Notes under the pieces: generated by a model
Seen by the model: only the letters and a program-made list of their open reading frames with translations
Told to the model about the DNA's origin: nothing
Database searches by the model: none
Part shown: piece by piece, positions 38,425-47,233 of the stretch
Position numbering within the stretch: position 1 is the first letter of the stretch
Layout: every line of letters starts with the position of its first letter
Assembly (NCBI RefSeq): GCF_002975275.1
Contig: NZ_PCOQ01000001.1
Coordinates: forward strand, 62,001 to 126,000
Origin: Achromobacter sp. MYb9
Lineage (GTDB): Bacteria > Pseudomonadota > Gammaproteobacteria > Burkholderiales > Burkholderiaceae_B
Direction of reading: 5' to 3'
Length of the DNA stretch: 64,000 nt
Position numbers and translations under genes: made by a program

Positions 38425-38453
38425 AAGGCCTGGCGAATGCGCCGGGCCTTTTT
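38425..38453 (+). terminator. Terminator of tRNA-fMet
   Basis: AAGGCCTGGCG (38425-38435) pairs with CGCCGGGCCTT (38440-38450) with one G-T pair, followed by TTTT overlap. Confidence 0.85.
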
Positions 38454-38456
38454 CAT

Positions 38457-39005
38457 TGGTGCCCGCAAATTCGCGCCCGCAAGTTCATTTGTGCGCGCCA
38501 GACCATTTGTGCGCGCCAAACCGTTAGCGGCAACGGGCGCGACGAACCCCACAAACTTCGCATCCAACCCGGCCGCCGCGACTGACGCGGACTGCGCAAC
38601 GGAGCTTGCGCCCGCACCCACCAGCAAGACCCCGGCAAAAGCGGGGTTGCTACAGACGGCATGGGTTTGCGTAGTGTTCACAACATTCCTGGGTTGACTG
38701 CCATGCATGACGGGCTGCGCGGCGGACCGCAAGCGGGCTATGCGCCGAAACGGCCGCACCAATCAAGATAGGGCGATATGCCTGCCAGATTTCCATCACG
38801 GCAGACGCCTTAAGCAAATTCTGGAAAAGCTGGCATTACACGCCAACACTAGCCTGCGGGACACGCCGGTAACCCGGCGACTGCTTCCCGCGGCGATCAG
38901 TATCAAGACCTGGATCGTCAGGCATCGGATTCGGCATTGTGGCTGGCCGCCACCGCTGAACCCCATGCACCCCCTCGCGCATACGAAGACCCGCTTCGTG
39001 ATGCG
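38457..39005. other. Region with no convincing gene
   Basis: About 550 bp after the tRNA-fMet terminator. Several short frames are open on both strands, but none resembles a known family or has a good ribosome-binding site. A frame on the minus strand ends in translated antisense tRNA sequence and is artefactual. The stretch holds an 18-bp tandem repeat. Confidence 0.5.
38486..38521. repeat. 18-bp tandem duplication
   Basis: CATTTGTGCGCGCCAGAC (38486-38503) is followed immediately by CATTTGTGCGCGCCAAAC (38504-38521), one mismatch. A partial earlier unit (GCGCCCGCAAGTT) precedes it. Confidence 0.8.
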
Positions 39006-39158
39006 ATGACCAACCCTAGGCCGGACTTACGATTCTTAGCTGTTTTCGACGACTACATGCTAGCGGACATTGGCCCGCCGCAATATGGTTTGCTGGCGAA
39101 AGCCCGGAAAGAAATGCGGCCCGCCCGCCAAAGCAATACCCAAATTATACCGCCATAA
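39006..39158 (+). CDS. Possible small DUF1127-like protein or remnant
   Basis: A 50-codon frame starting at ATG 39006. The stretch FDDYMLADIGPPQYGLL loosely recalls the D-x-x-L-x-D-I-G core of DUF1127 small proteins. No good ribosome-binding site is seen, and the frame stays open upstream to 38853 without an ATG, so this may be a degraded or misread gene. Weak call. Confidence 0.25.
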   Translation: MTNPRPDLRFLAVFDDYMLADIGPPQYGLLAKARKEMRPARQSNTQIIPP

Positions 39159-39196
39159 CCCGCCCCCTCAAGCCCGGCTGCCCGCAAGACCACCCC

Positions 39197-40120
39197 TCAA
39201 GCGGGCGCGCGCGGCGCCACGACGGGCTTGTCCCACGGCGCGGAACCCAGGCGCTCCACCAGAAAATCCAGCATCGAACGCAAGATCAACGGCATCTGGC
39301 GACGCGAGGCATAGACGCCATAAATACCCAATTCCTGCGGCTTGCACTGCGGCAAAATAGCTTTCAAGCGCCCGGCCGCCAGGTCCTCGGCCGCGTAGTA
39401 AGTCGGCAGCATCGCGATGCCAGCCCCTTCCAGCGCGGCGCTCGACAGCACCGAGACTTCATTCGCGCTGATATTGCCGCTAACCGGCACATCCACCGGC
39501 TGGCCGTCGCGTTCGAATCGCCACAGGCTTTTGCCAAAATAGGAATGCGTCAGGCAGTTGCGCAACGACAGATCCTCGATGCGCGCCGGCACGCCTTCGC
39601 GCGCCAGGTATTCCGGCGATGCGCACACCACCGAGCGGCAGACGGCCAATTTGCGCGCGATCAGATTGGGATCCAGGTCATTCGTGATCCGGACCGCCAG
39701 ATCTACCCGCTCTTCGACCAGATTGACGGCGCGCTCGACCAGCATCAGATCCACGGAGGTGCCGGGATGCTGCTTGACGTAGTCGGTAACCACGCTGGCC
39801 AGATGCCTTGAACCGAAGGACATGCTGGTCGTGATGCGCAACAAGCCGCGCGGCGTGTCTTCGGGCGTGGACACCGCGCTGCGCAGGTCACCCACCATGT
39901 CCAGCATCTGCCGGCACCGGGGCAAGGTTTCCGCCCCCGCGGGCGTGAGGCTGAGCCGGCGCGTGGTGCGATGCAGCAAACGCACCCCTACCCACTGCTC
40001 CATTTCAGCCAGGTACCGCGACACCATCGCTCGCGACATGTCCAAATGGACGGCCGCCGCCGACAGGCTTCCCCGGTCGGCGACTTCCACGAACACCTGC
40101 ATGGCTTTCAGACGATCCAT
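39197..40120 (-). CDS. LysR family transcriptional regulator (CrgA/AaeR-like group)
   Basis: A 307-residue regulator. The N-terminus MDRLKAMQVFVEVADRGSLS and the helix MSRAMVSRYLAEMEQWVGVR place it in the large LysR subgroup with HRTTRRLSLT after the recognition helix. The effector domain ends with the Arg-rich SRRQMPLILRSMLDFLVER typical of this group. No divergent target gene is adjacent: upstream is the CobW gene on the same strand, 118 bp away. The target is unknown. Confidence 0.87.
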   Translation of the reverse strand: MDRLKAMQVFVEVADRGSLSAAAVHLDMSRAMVSRYLAEMEQWVGVRLLHRTTRRLSLTPAGAETLPRCRQMLDMVGDLRSAVSTPEDTPRGLLRITTSMSFGSRHLASVVTDYVKQHPGTSVDLMLVERAVNLVEERVDLAVRITNDLDPNLIARKLAVCRSVVCASPEYLAREGVPARIEDLSLRNCLTHSYFGKSLWRFERDGQPVDVPVSGNISANEVSVLSSAALEGAGIAMLPTYYAAEDLAAGRLKAILPQCKPQELGIYGVYASRRQMPLILRSMLDFLVERLGSAPWDKPVVAPRAPA

Positions 40121-40238
40121 GATTGTCTCGGTTCTTGCATCAGACCGTACCGGTTATACCGTATTTCCATGCAACATCCGTGCAGAAATAGCGACACGAG
40201 TATTCAGCGCGTGCCGCTATGAAGCCGGACGGCGGCAC

Positions 40239-41246
40239 TCAGGCAGGCAACTGGCCCAAGGCCCGGAGGACCTCGGCGCGCACGCTCTCCGCGTCCAGCC
40301 CGCGCAAGATGTAGACCAGGCGCGACGCGCGATCATCACTGGGCCATTGCGACAGCGGGCGCAAGGGATAGAGTTCGCCGTGGACGCCATGCACCTCGCA
40401 TGGCAGCGCCTCGCCCTCGAAGCACACCAGCCCCTTCATCCGCAGCAGCCCCTGGCCGAAGCGTTCCTGAATGCGCGACACCCCGGCCAGAAAGGCGGCC
40501 CGGCTCAACGGCGCGGACAAGACCAGGGAAAAACTGGCGACCTGCGCGTGGCGGCCCGCGACGGGATGCGTGAAGGCCTGCAGCCAGTTCGCCAGCGCGA
40601 CGCCATCCCGGCGCGCGAGCGCATCAGGGCCGTCTCGCAGTATTCCAGCCAAGGGCGCATCCTGGCGTTGGACGCAACGTTGCGCACCAGGATTGACGGC
40701 GATGACCGCCTGCTCCACCCGCCGCAACTGCGCCGCGTCCGCCAAATCCGATTTGCCCAGCACGATGGCATCGGCCAACGCCAATTGCCGCGCCGCTTCG
40801 GGCTGTGACGCCAATTGGTCCTCGCCGTGCCGCACATCCACCACCACGATGGCGCCACGATACGCGTAACGCTCGGACAGGAACCGGTCGTGTTTGAGCA
40901 TGAACAGAATCGACGCCGGATCCGCCAAGCCGCTGGTTTCAATCAGCACGCGGCGAAACGGCTTGATCCGGCGGCTGAGCGCCAGCATGAAAAGGTCGCG
41001 CAGCGCATCCACCACCGCGCCGCTGACGACACAGCAGAGACAACCGCCCTCGATCAGCACGACGTTCGCCGGCGCCAGGCGCACCAGATGATGGTCCACA
41101 CCGACGTCGCCATATTCATTGACGATGACGTGTGCGTCGGCATACGCCGGCTCGTGCAGCAAGCGATTGAGCAGCGTGGTCTTGCCGCTGCCCAGAAACC
41201 CTGAAATCACCGCCACGCCAATGCGCTTGTCCTCGTCCATACCCAT
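40239..41246 (-). CDS. CobW/COG0523 (G3E) GTPase, putative metal chaperone
   Basis: A 335-residue G3E GTPase. The P-loop is GFLGSGKTT (residues 16-24). The metal-binding CxCC-type motif is GGCLCC, and base recognition is LGKSDLAD. A C-terminal CobW domain follows (about residues 220-330). Such proteins deliver zinc, cobalt or iron to target enzymes, often under zinc limitation. The usual His-rich insertion is absent. Start ATG 41246 (MGMDEDKR) or 41240; no strong ribosome-binding site for either. A link to the ZIP gene 20 kb away is not shown. Confidence 0.87.
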   Translation of the reverse strand: MGMDEDKRIGVAVISGFLGSGKTTLLNRLLHEPAYADAHVIVNEYGDVGVDHHLVRLAPANVVLIEGGCLCCVVSGAVVDALRDLFMLALSRRIKPFRRVLIETSGLADPASILFMLKHDRFLSERYAYRGAIVVVDVRHGEDQLASQPEAARQLALADAIVLGKSDLADAAQLRRVEQAVIAVNPGAQRCVQRQDAPLAGILRDGPDALARRDGVALANWLQAFTHPVAGRHAQVASFSLVLSAPLSRAAFLAGVSRIQERFGQGLLRMKGLVCFEGEALPCEVHGVHGELYPLRPLSQWPSDDRASRLVYILRGLDAESVRAEVLRALGQLPA

Positions 41247-41354
41247 TCGTCCAACGGGTGCTACCCCGGATTTTGCGGCCGCCCCCCGCACACCAGGAAC
41301 GGATCCGCCAGCGCAGCCCGCTCATTCGCGGGACAACAACTATGCGAACAAATA

Positions 41355-41405
41355 CTAAACAAAAGACCCAGACAATAGGCCTAAACAAAAGACCTAAACA
41401 AAAGG
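41355..41405. repeat. Short direct repeats upstream of the CobW gene
   Basis: CTAAACAAAAGACC occurs exactly at 41355-41368 and 41381-41394, with a third partial copy (CTAAACAAAAGG) at 41394-41405. The AT-rich run contrasts with the surrounding GC-rich DNA. Confidence 0.75.
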
Positions 41406-41415
41406 CGGCCCAAAC

Positions 41416-41446
41416 AAAAAGGGCCACTCACTTTCGTGGGTGACCC
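41416..41446 (-). terminator. Terminator of tRNA-Asn
   Basis: GGGCCACTCAC (41421-41431) pairs with GTGGGTGACCC (41436-41446) with one mismatch and one G-T pair. On the minus strand TTTTTGTTT follows. Confidence 0.8.
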
Positions 41447-41497
41447 TTCTGCATTCGGCGCCAGCCTGGCGCTGAACTTATCGGTACTGAATTCTTT

Positions 41498-41573
41498 TGG
41501 CTCCCCGAGCTGGGCTCGAACCAGCGACCTGCGGATTAACAGTCCGTCGCTCTACCGACTGAGCTATCGGGGA
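41498..41573 (-). tRNA. tRNA-Asn (GTT)
   Basis: A 76-nt cloverleaf with encoded CCA, acceptor TCCCCGA/TCGGGGA and anticodon GTT in CTGTTAA. Transcribed divergently from tRNA-Thr. Confidence 0.96.
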
Positions 41574-41588
41574 TCTGCCAAGAACGTA

Positions 41589-41617
41589 ATTATGACCTAA
41601 ATTTTTTTGGCATGCAA
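41589..41617 (-). promoter_or_regulatory. Promoter of tRNA-Asn
   Basis: On the minus strand, -35 TTGCAT (41612-41617), 17-bp spacer, -10 CATAAT (41589-41594), about 16 bp before the tRNA. Confidence 0.65.
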
Positions 41618-41652
41618 ATCGCGATTTTTTTGGTTCTTTTTGAGCCCGTTGT

Positions 41653-41681
41653 TTCCCATCGCGAAAAAACTCTGATATGAT
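41653..41681 (+). promoter_or_regulatory. Promoter of tRNA-Thr
   Basis: -35 TTCCCA (41653-41658), 17-bp spacer, -10 TATGAT (41676-41681). The tRNA begins about 125 bp downstream, so a 5' leader would be removed by processing. Confidence 0.5.
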
Positions 41682-41805
41682 TTCGGTCTTTCCAGATCAG
41701 GCCCCATAAACAGGGCAGCGAACTGGGAAGAATAAAGATGTTTTGCTTGAAGTTCAGCATTGCCGAATTCAACACCGGTACGCAAGAATCGAAGCAAATG
41801 GTCTT

Positions 41806-41881
41806 GCCGGCATAGCTCAGTTGGTAGAGCAGCGCATTCGTAATGCGAAGGTCGTAGGTTCGACTCCTATTGCCGGCACCA
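41806..41881 (+). tRNA. tRNA-Thr (CGT)
   Basis: A 76-nt cloverleaf with encoded CCA, acceptor GCCGGCA/TGCCGGC and anticodon CGT in TTCGTAA, reading ACG. It closely matches E. coli thrW. Confidence 0.96.
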
Positions 41882-41886
41882 AATTC

Positions 41887-41915
41887 AAAAAGCAGCCCTC
41901 TCGGGCTGCTTTTTT
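41887..41915 (+). terminator. Terminator of tRNA-Thr
   Basis: AGCAGCCC (41891-41898), TCTC loop, GGGCTGCT (41903-41910), then T. Preceding A residues extend the stem. Confidence 0.9.
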
Positions 41916-42020
41916 CATTTCCGCTCCGCCATCCTTCTTGCAGGCCCGATCACGGGAACTCCATCCGCCTGCCACGCGTCCAACTTGCTGGATTTCCGTC
42001 ACCACCAAGCGAAGACCACC

Positions 42021-42680
42021 ATGCGCATCCTACTTGTCGAAGACGACATCATGATCGGTGAAAGCGTATTGGACTGCCTGCGTGCGGAGCATTACGCCGT
42101 CGACTGGGTCAAGGACGGCAACGCCGCGGAACTTGCCCTGCGCACCGACACCTATGACCTGATCCTGCTGGACCTGGGCTTGCCCAAACGCGACGGTCTG
42201 ACCTTGCTGCGCGACCTGCGCACCCGCAAGGACCGCACGCCGGTGCTCATCGCCACCGCGCGCGACGCCGTCAGCGACCGCATCGCCGGATTGGACGCTG
42301 GCGCGGACGACTACATTGTCAAACCCTATGACGTGGACGAGCTCCTGGCCCGCATGCGCGCCCTGATTCGCCGCAGCGCCGGCCGCGCCGAGCCGGTGTT
42401 CGAACACGACGGGATCACCATCGACCCGCAATCGCACGCAGCCATGGTGGACGGCACCCCGGTGGCCCTGACCGCGCGCGAATGGGCGGTGCTGGAGCCC
42501 CTGATCGCCCGCCCCGGCATGATCTTTTCGCGCGCGCAGCTGGAAGAGAAGCTCTACAGCTGGAAAGACAGCGTCAGCAGCAACGCCGTTGAGGTTTATA
42601 TTCATGGCCTGCGCAAGAAACTGGGTCAGGACCTGATTCAGAACGTCAGGGGCGTCGGCTATGTCATTCCCAAAACATGA
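42021..42680 (+). CDS. OmpR-family response regulator, QseB/PmrA-like
   Basis: A 219-residue response regulator. The receiver domain begins MRILLVEDDIMIGESVLD, with phosphoacceptor D51 in LILLDLGLP and the conserved Lys in DDYIVKPYD. The C-terminal winged helix has the QseB/PmrA-type signature EEKLYSWKDSVSSNAVEVYI. It overlaps the kinase gene by 4 bp (ATGA). A PmrA-box-like site lies upstream of the downstream protease gene, a likely target. The signal is unknown. ATG 42021 is chosen because the receiver domain starts there. Confidence 0.92.
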   Translation: MRILLVEDDIMIGESVLDCLRAEHYAVDWVKDGNAAELALRTDTYDLILLDLGLPKRDGLTLLRDLRTRKDRTPVLIATARDAVSDRIAGLDAGADDYIVKPYDVDELLARMRALIRRSAGRAEPVFEHDGITIDPQSHAAMVDGTPVALTAREWAVLEPLIARPGMIFSRAQLEEKLYSWKDSVSSNAVEVYIHGLRKKLGQDLIQNVRGVGYVIPKT

Positions 42681-44011
42681 GCATGCGGCTTAGCTACTCG
42701 CTGAGAGCCCGCCTGCTTTTCTTCCTTCTGGCCGCCATTGCGGTCGGCGCGCTGGTGCAAGGCGCAATCGCCTACCGCAGCACGCTGGCGCAGGCCGACG
42801 ATATCTTTGATTCCCTGCTGCAACGAACCGCCCTGTCGCTGGGCACCGGCGACGGGCTGCTTAGAACCGGCCCGACCCATGCGCGCGGCGCGGGCTCGCC
42901 CGTCGCCGACGATCTGATCATCCAGATATGGACCCCGGACGGCCTGCGCGTGTTCAATTCGCGATCGCGCCGGCCCTTGCCCGATCAAATCGTGCTGGGT
43001 TTTTCCGACGCCCGGATGGAAGGCATTACCTATCGCGTGTATTCGCTGGCCACGCCGTTCCAGGTGATCCAGGTGGCGCAGGACATGGACGTCCGCAAGG
43101 ACATGGCGCGCGCGCTCGCCCTGCGAACCATCGCCCCCATCGCTGCCGCCGCGCCCTTGCTGATGCTGATTATCTGGTGCGTGGTCAGCTGGTCACTGCG
43201 GCCGGTCAAGCGTGCCCGCGCCCAGGTGGCCGCACGCCAGCCCGAAGACCTGTCGCCGGTCAATGTGCAAGGCTTGCCCGATGAGATCCAACCCCTGATC
43301 CAGGAACTGAACCTGCTGCTGGAACGCATGCGCGGCGCCTTCGCCCAACAGAAGCAGTTCGTGGGCGACGCGGCGCATGAACTGCGTTCGCCGCTGGCCG
43401 CGCTGCGCCTGCAATTGCAGGCATTGCAACGCGCCGGCGACGCCGATAGCCGCCAACTGGCCGAACAACGGCTGGCGGCCGGCATCGACCGCGCCACCCG
43501 CCTGGTCGAGCAGCTACTGTCCATGGCGCGCCACGAAAGCGCGGCGGCGCCCTCGCCCGCCGGCCCGGTGGACCTGGCTGATGTGTTGCGCCAGGCCCTA
43601 TCCGAAACGCTGCCACAAGCCAACGCCAAGTCAATCAGCATCGAGATGGAAGGGGCGGCGCAAGCCCCGCTTCAGGGGCATCGCGATGCGTTGGTGCTGC
43701 TGGCGCGCAACCTGCTCGACAACGCGGTCAAGCATACGCCCGAGGGCAAACACATCCGGCTGCGCCTGGAACAGACGGCGGACAAGACCCAATTCGTGAT
43801 CGACGACGAAGGCCCGGGCATCGCGCCTGCGGAACGCGAACGCGTGTTCGACCGCTTCTACCGCGCCGAGGGCAACACGCAGCACGGCAGCGGCCTGGGG
43901 CTGTCGATCGCCCGCGCCATCGCCGAGCGGCACGGCGCCCGCATCTTGCTGGAAGACGCGCCCGGCGGCTCGGGACTGCGCGCCCGGGTGGAATTCCCCC
44001 GCCCTCGATGA
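42677..44011 (+). CDS. Sensor histidine kinase, QseC/PmrB-like
   Basis: A 444-residue inner-membrane kinase. Membrane helices are at about residues 12-32 and 152-173, enclosing a 120-residue periplasmic sensor. Then come a HAMP-like linker, the H-box DAAHELRSPL with H234, N-box NLLDNAVKHTP, and G-boxes DDEGPGIAP and GSGLGLSIA. It is the partner of the response regulator it overlaps. The sensed signal may be envelope damage or metals, by analogy with QseC/PmrB and the adjacent protease (inferred). Confidence 0.93.
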   Translation: MSMRLSYSLRARLLFFLLAAIAVGALVQGAIAYRSTLAQADDIFDSLLQRTALSLGTGDGLLRTGPTHARGAGSPVADDLIIQIWTPDGLRVFNSRSRRPLPDQIVLGFSDARMEGITYRVYSLATPFQVIQVAQDMDVRKDMARALALRTIAPIAAAAPLLMLIIWCVVSWSLRPVKRARAQVAARQPEDLSPVNVQGLPDEIQPLIQELNLLLERMRGAFAQQKQFVGDAAHELRSPLAALRLQLQALQRAGDADSRQLAEQRLAAGIDRATRLVEQLLSMARHESAAAPSPAGPVDLADVLRQALSETLPQANAKSISIEMEGAAQAPLQGHRDALVLLARNLLDNAVKHTPEGKHIRLRLEQTADKTQFVIDDEGPGIAPAERERVFDRFYRAEGNTQHGSGLGLSIARAIAERHGARILLEDAPGGSGLRARVEFPRPR

Positions 44012-44020
44012 GTCCCGCGA

Positions 44021-44037
44021 TTTAAGATTCCCCTAAG
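44021..44037 (+). promoter_or_regulatory. PmrA/QseB-box-like tandem half-sites upstream of the protease gene
   Basis: TTTAAG-N5-CCTAAG (44021-44026 and 44032-44037). The PmrA/QseB consensus, recalled as CTTAAG-N5-CTTAAG, is matched at 10 of 12 positions. It lies 53 bp upstream of the degP-like start and just after the kinase stop. Binding by the neighbouring regulator is inferred. Confidence 0.55.
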
Positions 44038-44089
44038 TGTCAGGCCCGATGATTGCGCCATGCCCTCAAACATGAACGCAGGAGCCGAC

Positions 44090-45532
44090 ATGAAAACCTC
44101 GCAACTGACCCCTTCTCGCCTGGTGCTGGCGCTGCTGGCCGCTGGCGCCATTGGTGGCGCCGGCGCAACTGCCATGACCGGCAGCGTGTCGATGGCGGCC
44201 AACGCGCCGGCCGCCGTAGCCGCGCCGCAAACGATCGCCCCCTCCAGCCCACCGAATTTCGCGCAGATCACCCGCGACTTCGGGCCTGCCGTCGTCAACA
44301 TCAGCGTCAGCGGTACCCGCAAGGTGTCCGCCGACGACGATGACCCCTTTGCCCAGTTCTTCGGCCAGATCCCCGGATCCCGGGGCCGCATGCCTTCGCG
44401 CGAAGTCCCGATGCGCGGGGAAGGCTCCGGCTTCATCATCAGCAACGACGGCATCATCCTGACCAACGCGCACGTCGTGCAAGACGCCAAGGAAGTCACG
44501 GTAAAGCTGACGGACCGCCGCGAATACAAGGCCAAGGTGCTGGGCGCGGATCCGCAAACGGACGTGGCCGTGCTCAAGATCGACGCCAAGAACCTGCCGG
44601 TTGTGAAGGTGGGCGACGTGAACCAGTTGCAAGTGGGCGAATGGGTGCTGGCCATCGGTTCGCCCTACGGCCTGGAAAACACGGCGACCGCGGGCATCGT
44701 CAGCGCCAAGGGCCGCTCGCTGCCCGACGACACCTCGGTCCCTTTCATCCAGACGGACGTGGCGGTCAACCCCGGCAATTCGGGCGGCCCGTTGTTCAAC
44801 GACCGCGGCGAAGTCGTGGGTATCAATTCCCAGATCTATAGCCGCACTGGCGGGTTCCAGGGCCTGTCGTTCTCCATCCCCATCGACGTGGCCTACAAGA
44901 TCAAGGACCAGATCCTGGAACACGGGAAGGTGCAGCATGCCCGGCTGGGCGTGACGGTGCAGGAAGTGAACCAGGACCTGGCCAACTCCTTCAAGCTTGC
45001 GTCGCCGTCGGGCGCACTGGTGTCCAGCGTCGAGAAAGGCAGCGCTGCCGACAAAGCCGGCCTGCAGCCCGGCGACGTGGTGCGAAAGATCGACGACAAG
45101 ACCATCGTGTCCTCGGGCGATCTGGCCTCCCTGATCACGCTCGCCTCGCCGGGCGAAAAGATCAAGATGGACGTGTGGCGCGCCGGCGCTCCCAAGGAAC
45201 TGGTGGCCACGCTGGGGGGTATTCCCAAAGACAAGACGCAGGCTTCGGCGGGCGATCAGGACGTACAGCGCGGCCAATTGGGCTTGGCGCTGCGCCCCCT
45301 GAGCCCGCAGGAACAGCAAGCGTCAGGCACCGAAGGCTTGCTGATCGAACGCGCCGCCGGCCCGGCCGCCAAGGCGGGCATCGAACCGGGCGACGTGCTG
45401 CTGTCTTTGAATGGCGTGCCCGTGCACAACATCGGGCAAGTGAAGGAAGCGCTGTCCAAAGCGGGCAAGACCGTCGCCCTGCTGGTCCAGCGCGGCGAAG
45501 ACAAGATCTTCGTGCCGGTGCAGATCGGCTAA
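44090..45532 (+). CDS. DegP/DegQ/MucD-type periplasmic serine protease
   Basis: A 480-residue HtrA protease-chaperone. It has an N-terminal signal peptide or anchor (about residues 8-28, Ala-rich). The trypsin-like domain has catalytic H128 (TNAHVV), D158 (TDVAVLKI) and S231 (NPGNSGGPL). Two PDZ domains follow (about residues 285-375 and 390-478). It degrades or refolds damaged envelope proteins. ATG 44090 has AGGAG 6 bp upstream. Its place behind a two-component system suggests control by envelope stress. Confidence 0.93.
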   Translation: MKTSQLTPSRLVLALLAAGAIGGAGATAMTGSVSMAANAPAAVAAPQTIAPSSPPNFAQITRDFGPAVVNISVSGTRKVSADDDDPFAQFFGQIPGSRGRMPSREVPMRGEGSGFIISNDGIILTNAHVVQDAKEVTVKLTDRREYKAKVLGADPQTDVAVLKIDAKNLPVVKVGDVNQLQVGEWVLAIGSPYGLENTATAGIVSAKGRSLPDDTSVPFIQTDVAVNPGNSGGPLFNDRGEVVGINSQIYSRTGGFQGLSFSIPIDVAYKIKDQILEHGKVQHARLGVTVQEVNQDLANSFKLASPSGALVSSVEKGSAADKAGLQPGDVVRKIDDKTIVSSGDLASLITLASPGEKIKMDVWRAGAPKELVATLGGIPKDKTQASAGDQDVQRGQLGLALRPLSPQEQQASGTEGLLIERAAGPAAKAGIEPGDVLLSLNGVPVHNIGQVKEALSKAGKTVALLVQRGEDKIFVPVQIG

Positions 45533-45547
45533 GCCGATCCGCGGGCG

Positions 45548-46195
45548 TTACTCCGCGTCGGGCTGCTTACCCGGCGCGGCGTCCGCGAAGGCAGGCAGTT
45601 CACGGCAGGCGGCATCGATGCGCACCACATTGGGCATGGCGGACAGGTCACACTCAAGGCGGTGCGCATTGGCCACTTGCGGCACCAGGCACAGGTCGGC
45701 GATGGTCGGCGTGTCGCCGTGGCAGAAGCGGCCCGTGGCACCAGACCGCGCCAGTTGCGTCTCCAGCGCTTCCAGCCCCTGATGCACCCAATGCCTGTAC
45801 CAGGCGTTCTTGGCAGCTTCGTCCACGCCCAGCGTGTGCTTCAAGTATTTCAGCACGCGCAGGTTGTTCAGCGGGTGCGTGTCGCAGGCGATGCCAAGCG
45901 CCAGATCGCGCACGCGGGCGCGGCCAATGGCGTCAGCCGGCAGCAGCGGCGGCTGGGGATGCGTCTCTTCCAGGTACTCGATGATGGCAAGCGACTGCCC
46001 GATGACGGCATCGCCATCAATCAGGGTGGGCACCAGCGCCGTCGGGTTCATCTTGCGATACCCCTCCGACAATTGCTGCCCGCCATCCTTCAGCAAATGC
46101 ACCGGCAGGTATTCGTACGACAAGCCCTTCAGGTTCAGGGCGATGCGCACGCGGTACGCGGCCGAGCTGCGGAAATAGCTATACAACTGCATCAT
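45548..46195 (-). CDS. maiA: Maleylacetoacetate isomerase (zeta-class GST)
   Basis: A 215-residue glutathione-dependent isomerase of the tyrosine/homogentisate pathway. The zeta-class motif SSAAYRVRIALNLKG is at residues 9-23 (usual form SSCSxRVRIALxLK), and the C-terminal block has LCLVPQVANAHR. The start is ATG 46195 with AAGGAG 5 bp upstream; a second Met follows directly. No hmgA or fumarylacetoacetase gene is adjacent; instead it lies 59 bp behind ispH, so a maleylpyruvate-type or other GST role is possible. Confidence 0.85.
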   Translation of the reverse strand: MMQLYSYFRSSAAYRVRIALNLKGLSYEYLPVHLLKDGGQQLSEGYRKMNPTALVPTLIDGDAVIGQSLAIIEYLEETHPQPPLLPADAIGRARVRDLALGIACDTHPLNNLRVLKYLKHTLGVDEAAKNAWYRHWVHQGLEALETQLARSGATGRFCHGDTPTIADLCLVPQVANAHRLECDLSAMPNVVRIDAACRELPAFADAAPGKQPDAE

Positions 46196-46254
46196 GTCTC
46201 CTTGATGTTCTCCGGCGCTGCGGGCGCCTGTATTTTCAGCCGCGCAATCCGACG

Positions 46255-47232
46255 CTATTCCAGCGACTCCGTCTGCGCGGCCTTGCGCGACAGACCCTTC
46301 GGAAGCGGGAACGCCACGTTCTCTTCCAGGCCCGGCATCGTGCGCACGGATACCGCGCCCAATTCCTTGACGCGGTCGATCACCTGCTGCACCAGCACTT
46401 CGGGCGCGGACGCGCCTGCGGTCACACCGATGCGCTTGCGATCCACCAGCCACGCCGGGTCAATGGAGTCGGCGCCATCGATCAGGTAGGACGCCACGCC
46501 CTTGCGCTCGGCCACTTCGCGCAACCGGTTCGAATTCGAGCTATTGGGGCTGCCCACGACCAGCACCAGATCGCAGTCGGGCGCCATTACCTTGACCGCG
46601 TCCTGGCGGTTCTGGGTGGCATAGCAAATATCGCTTTTCTTGGGTTCGACGATCGAAGGGAAGCGCGTCTTCAGCGCCTTCGACACCGCCGCCGCGTCAT
46701 CCACCGACAAGGTCGTCTGCGTGACGTAGGCCAGGTTTTCCGGGTTGACCACGTCAAGCCCGGCGACATCCTCCACGGTCTCGACCAGGTACATGCCGCC
46801 TTGCGCCTGACCGAGCGTGCCCTCGACCTCGGGATGGCCCTTGTGGCCGATCATGATGATCTCGCGGCCGGCGGCGCGCATGCGGGCCACTTCAATATGA
46901 ACCTTGGTGACCAGCGGGCAGGTAGCATCGAATACTTGCAGGCCGCGGGACTCCGCTTCCGCCCGCACCGCCTTGGACACGCCATGCGCCGAAAACACGA
47001 CGATCGAGCCCGCAGGCGCGTCGTCGAGTTCATCGATGAAGATCGCGCCCTTGGCGCGCAGGTCTTCCACCACATAACGGTTGTGGACGATCTCGTGGCG
47101 CACGTAGATCGGCGCGCCATGCAGTTCGATCGCGCGTTCGACGATGTCGATGGCGCGGTCAACGCCGGCACAGAAGCCCCGAGGCTGCGCCAGCAGGACT
47201 TCGGCGCCGACGGCGGTAACGGCCTTGCTCAT
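46255..47232 (-). CDS. ispH: 4-hydroxy-3-methylbut-2-enyl diphosphate reductase
   Basis: A 325-residue [4Fe-4S] enzyme of the last step of the MEP isoprenoid pathway, giving IPP and DMAPP. Cluster cysteines are C21 in [12 protein letters not shown], one in DATCPLV and one in [12 protein letters not shown]. The substrate-binding motif GSPNSSNS is present. ATG 47232 follows the fkpB stop by one base, the common fkpB-ispH arrangement. It complements ispA at the window start. Confidence 0.96.
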   Translation of the reverse strand: MSKAVTAVGAEVLLAQPRGFCAGVDRAIDIVERAIELHGAPIYVRHEIVHNRYVVEDLRAKGAIFIDELDDAPAGSIVVFSAHGVSKAVRAEAESRGLQVFDATCPLVTKVHIEVARMRAAGREIIMIGHKGHPEVEGTLGQAQGGMYLVETVEDVAGLDVVNPENLAYVTQTTLSVDDAAAVSKALKTRFPSIVEPKKSDICYATQNRQDAVKVMAPDCDLVLVVGSPNSSNSNRLREVAERKGVASYLIDGADSIDPAWLVDRKRIGVTAGASAPEVLVQQVIDRVKELGAVSVRTMPGLEENVAFPLPKGLSRKAAQTESLE

Positions 47233-47233
47233 G

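Noticed and set aside
41340..41420. Possible CRISPR-like array from the repeated AAACAAAAG units
   Set aside because: Only two exact short copies and one partial, no spacers of constant length, and no cas genes.
41498..41881. tRNA-associated genomic island boundary
   Set aside because: Two tRNAs are present, but there is no integrase, no direct repeat of a tRNA 3' end, and the flanking genes look ordinary.
41817..42008. A minus-strand frame containing IGVEPTTFALRMR
   Set aside because: It is translated antisense of tRNA-Thr and its terminator, not a gene.
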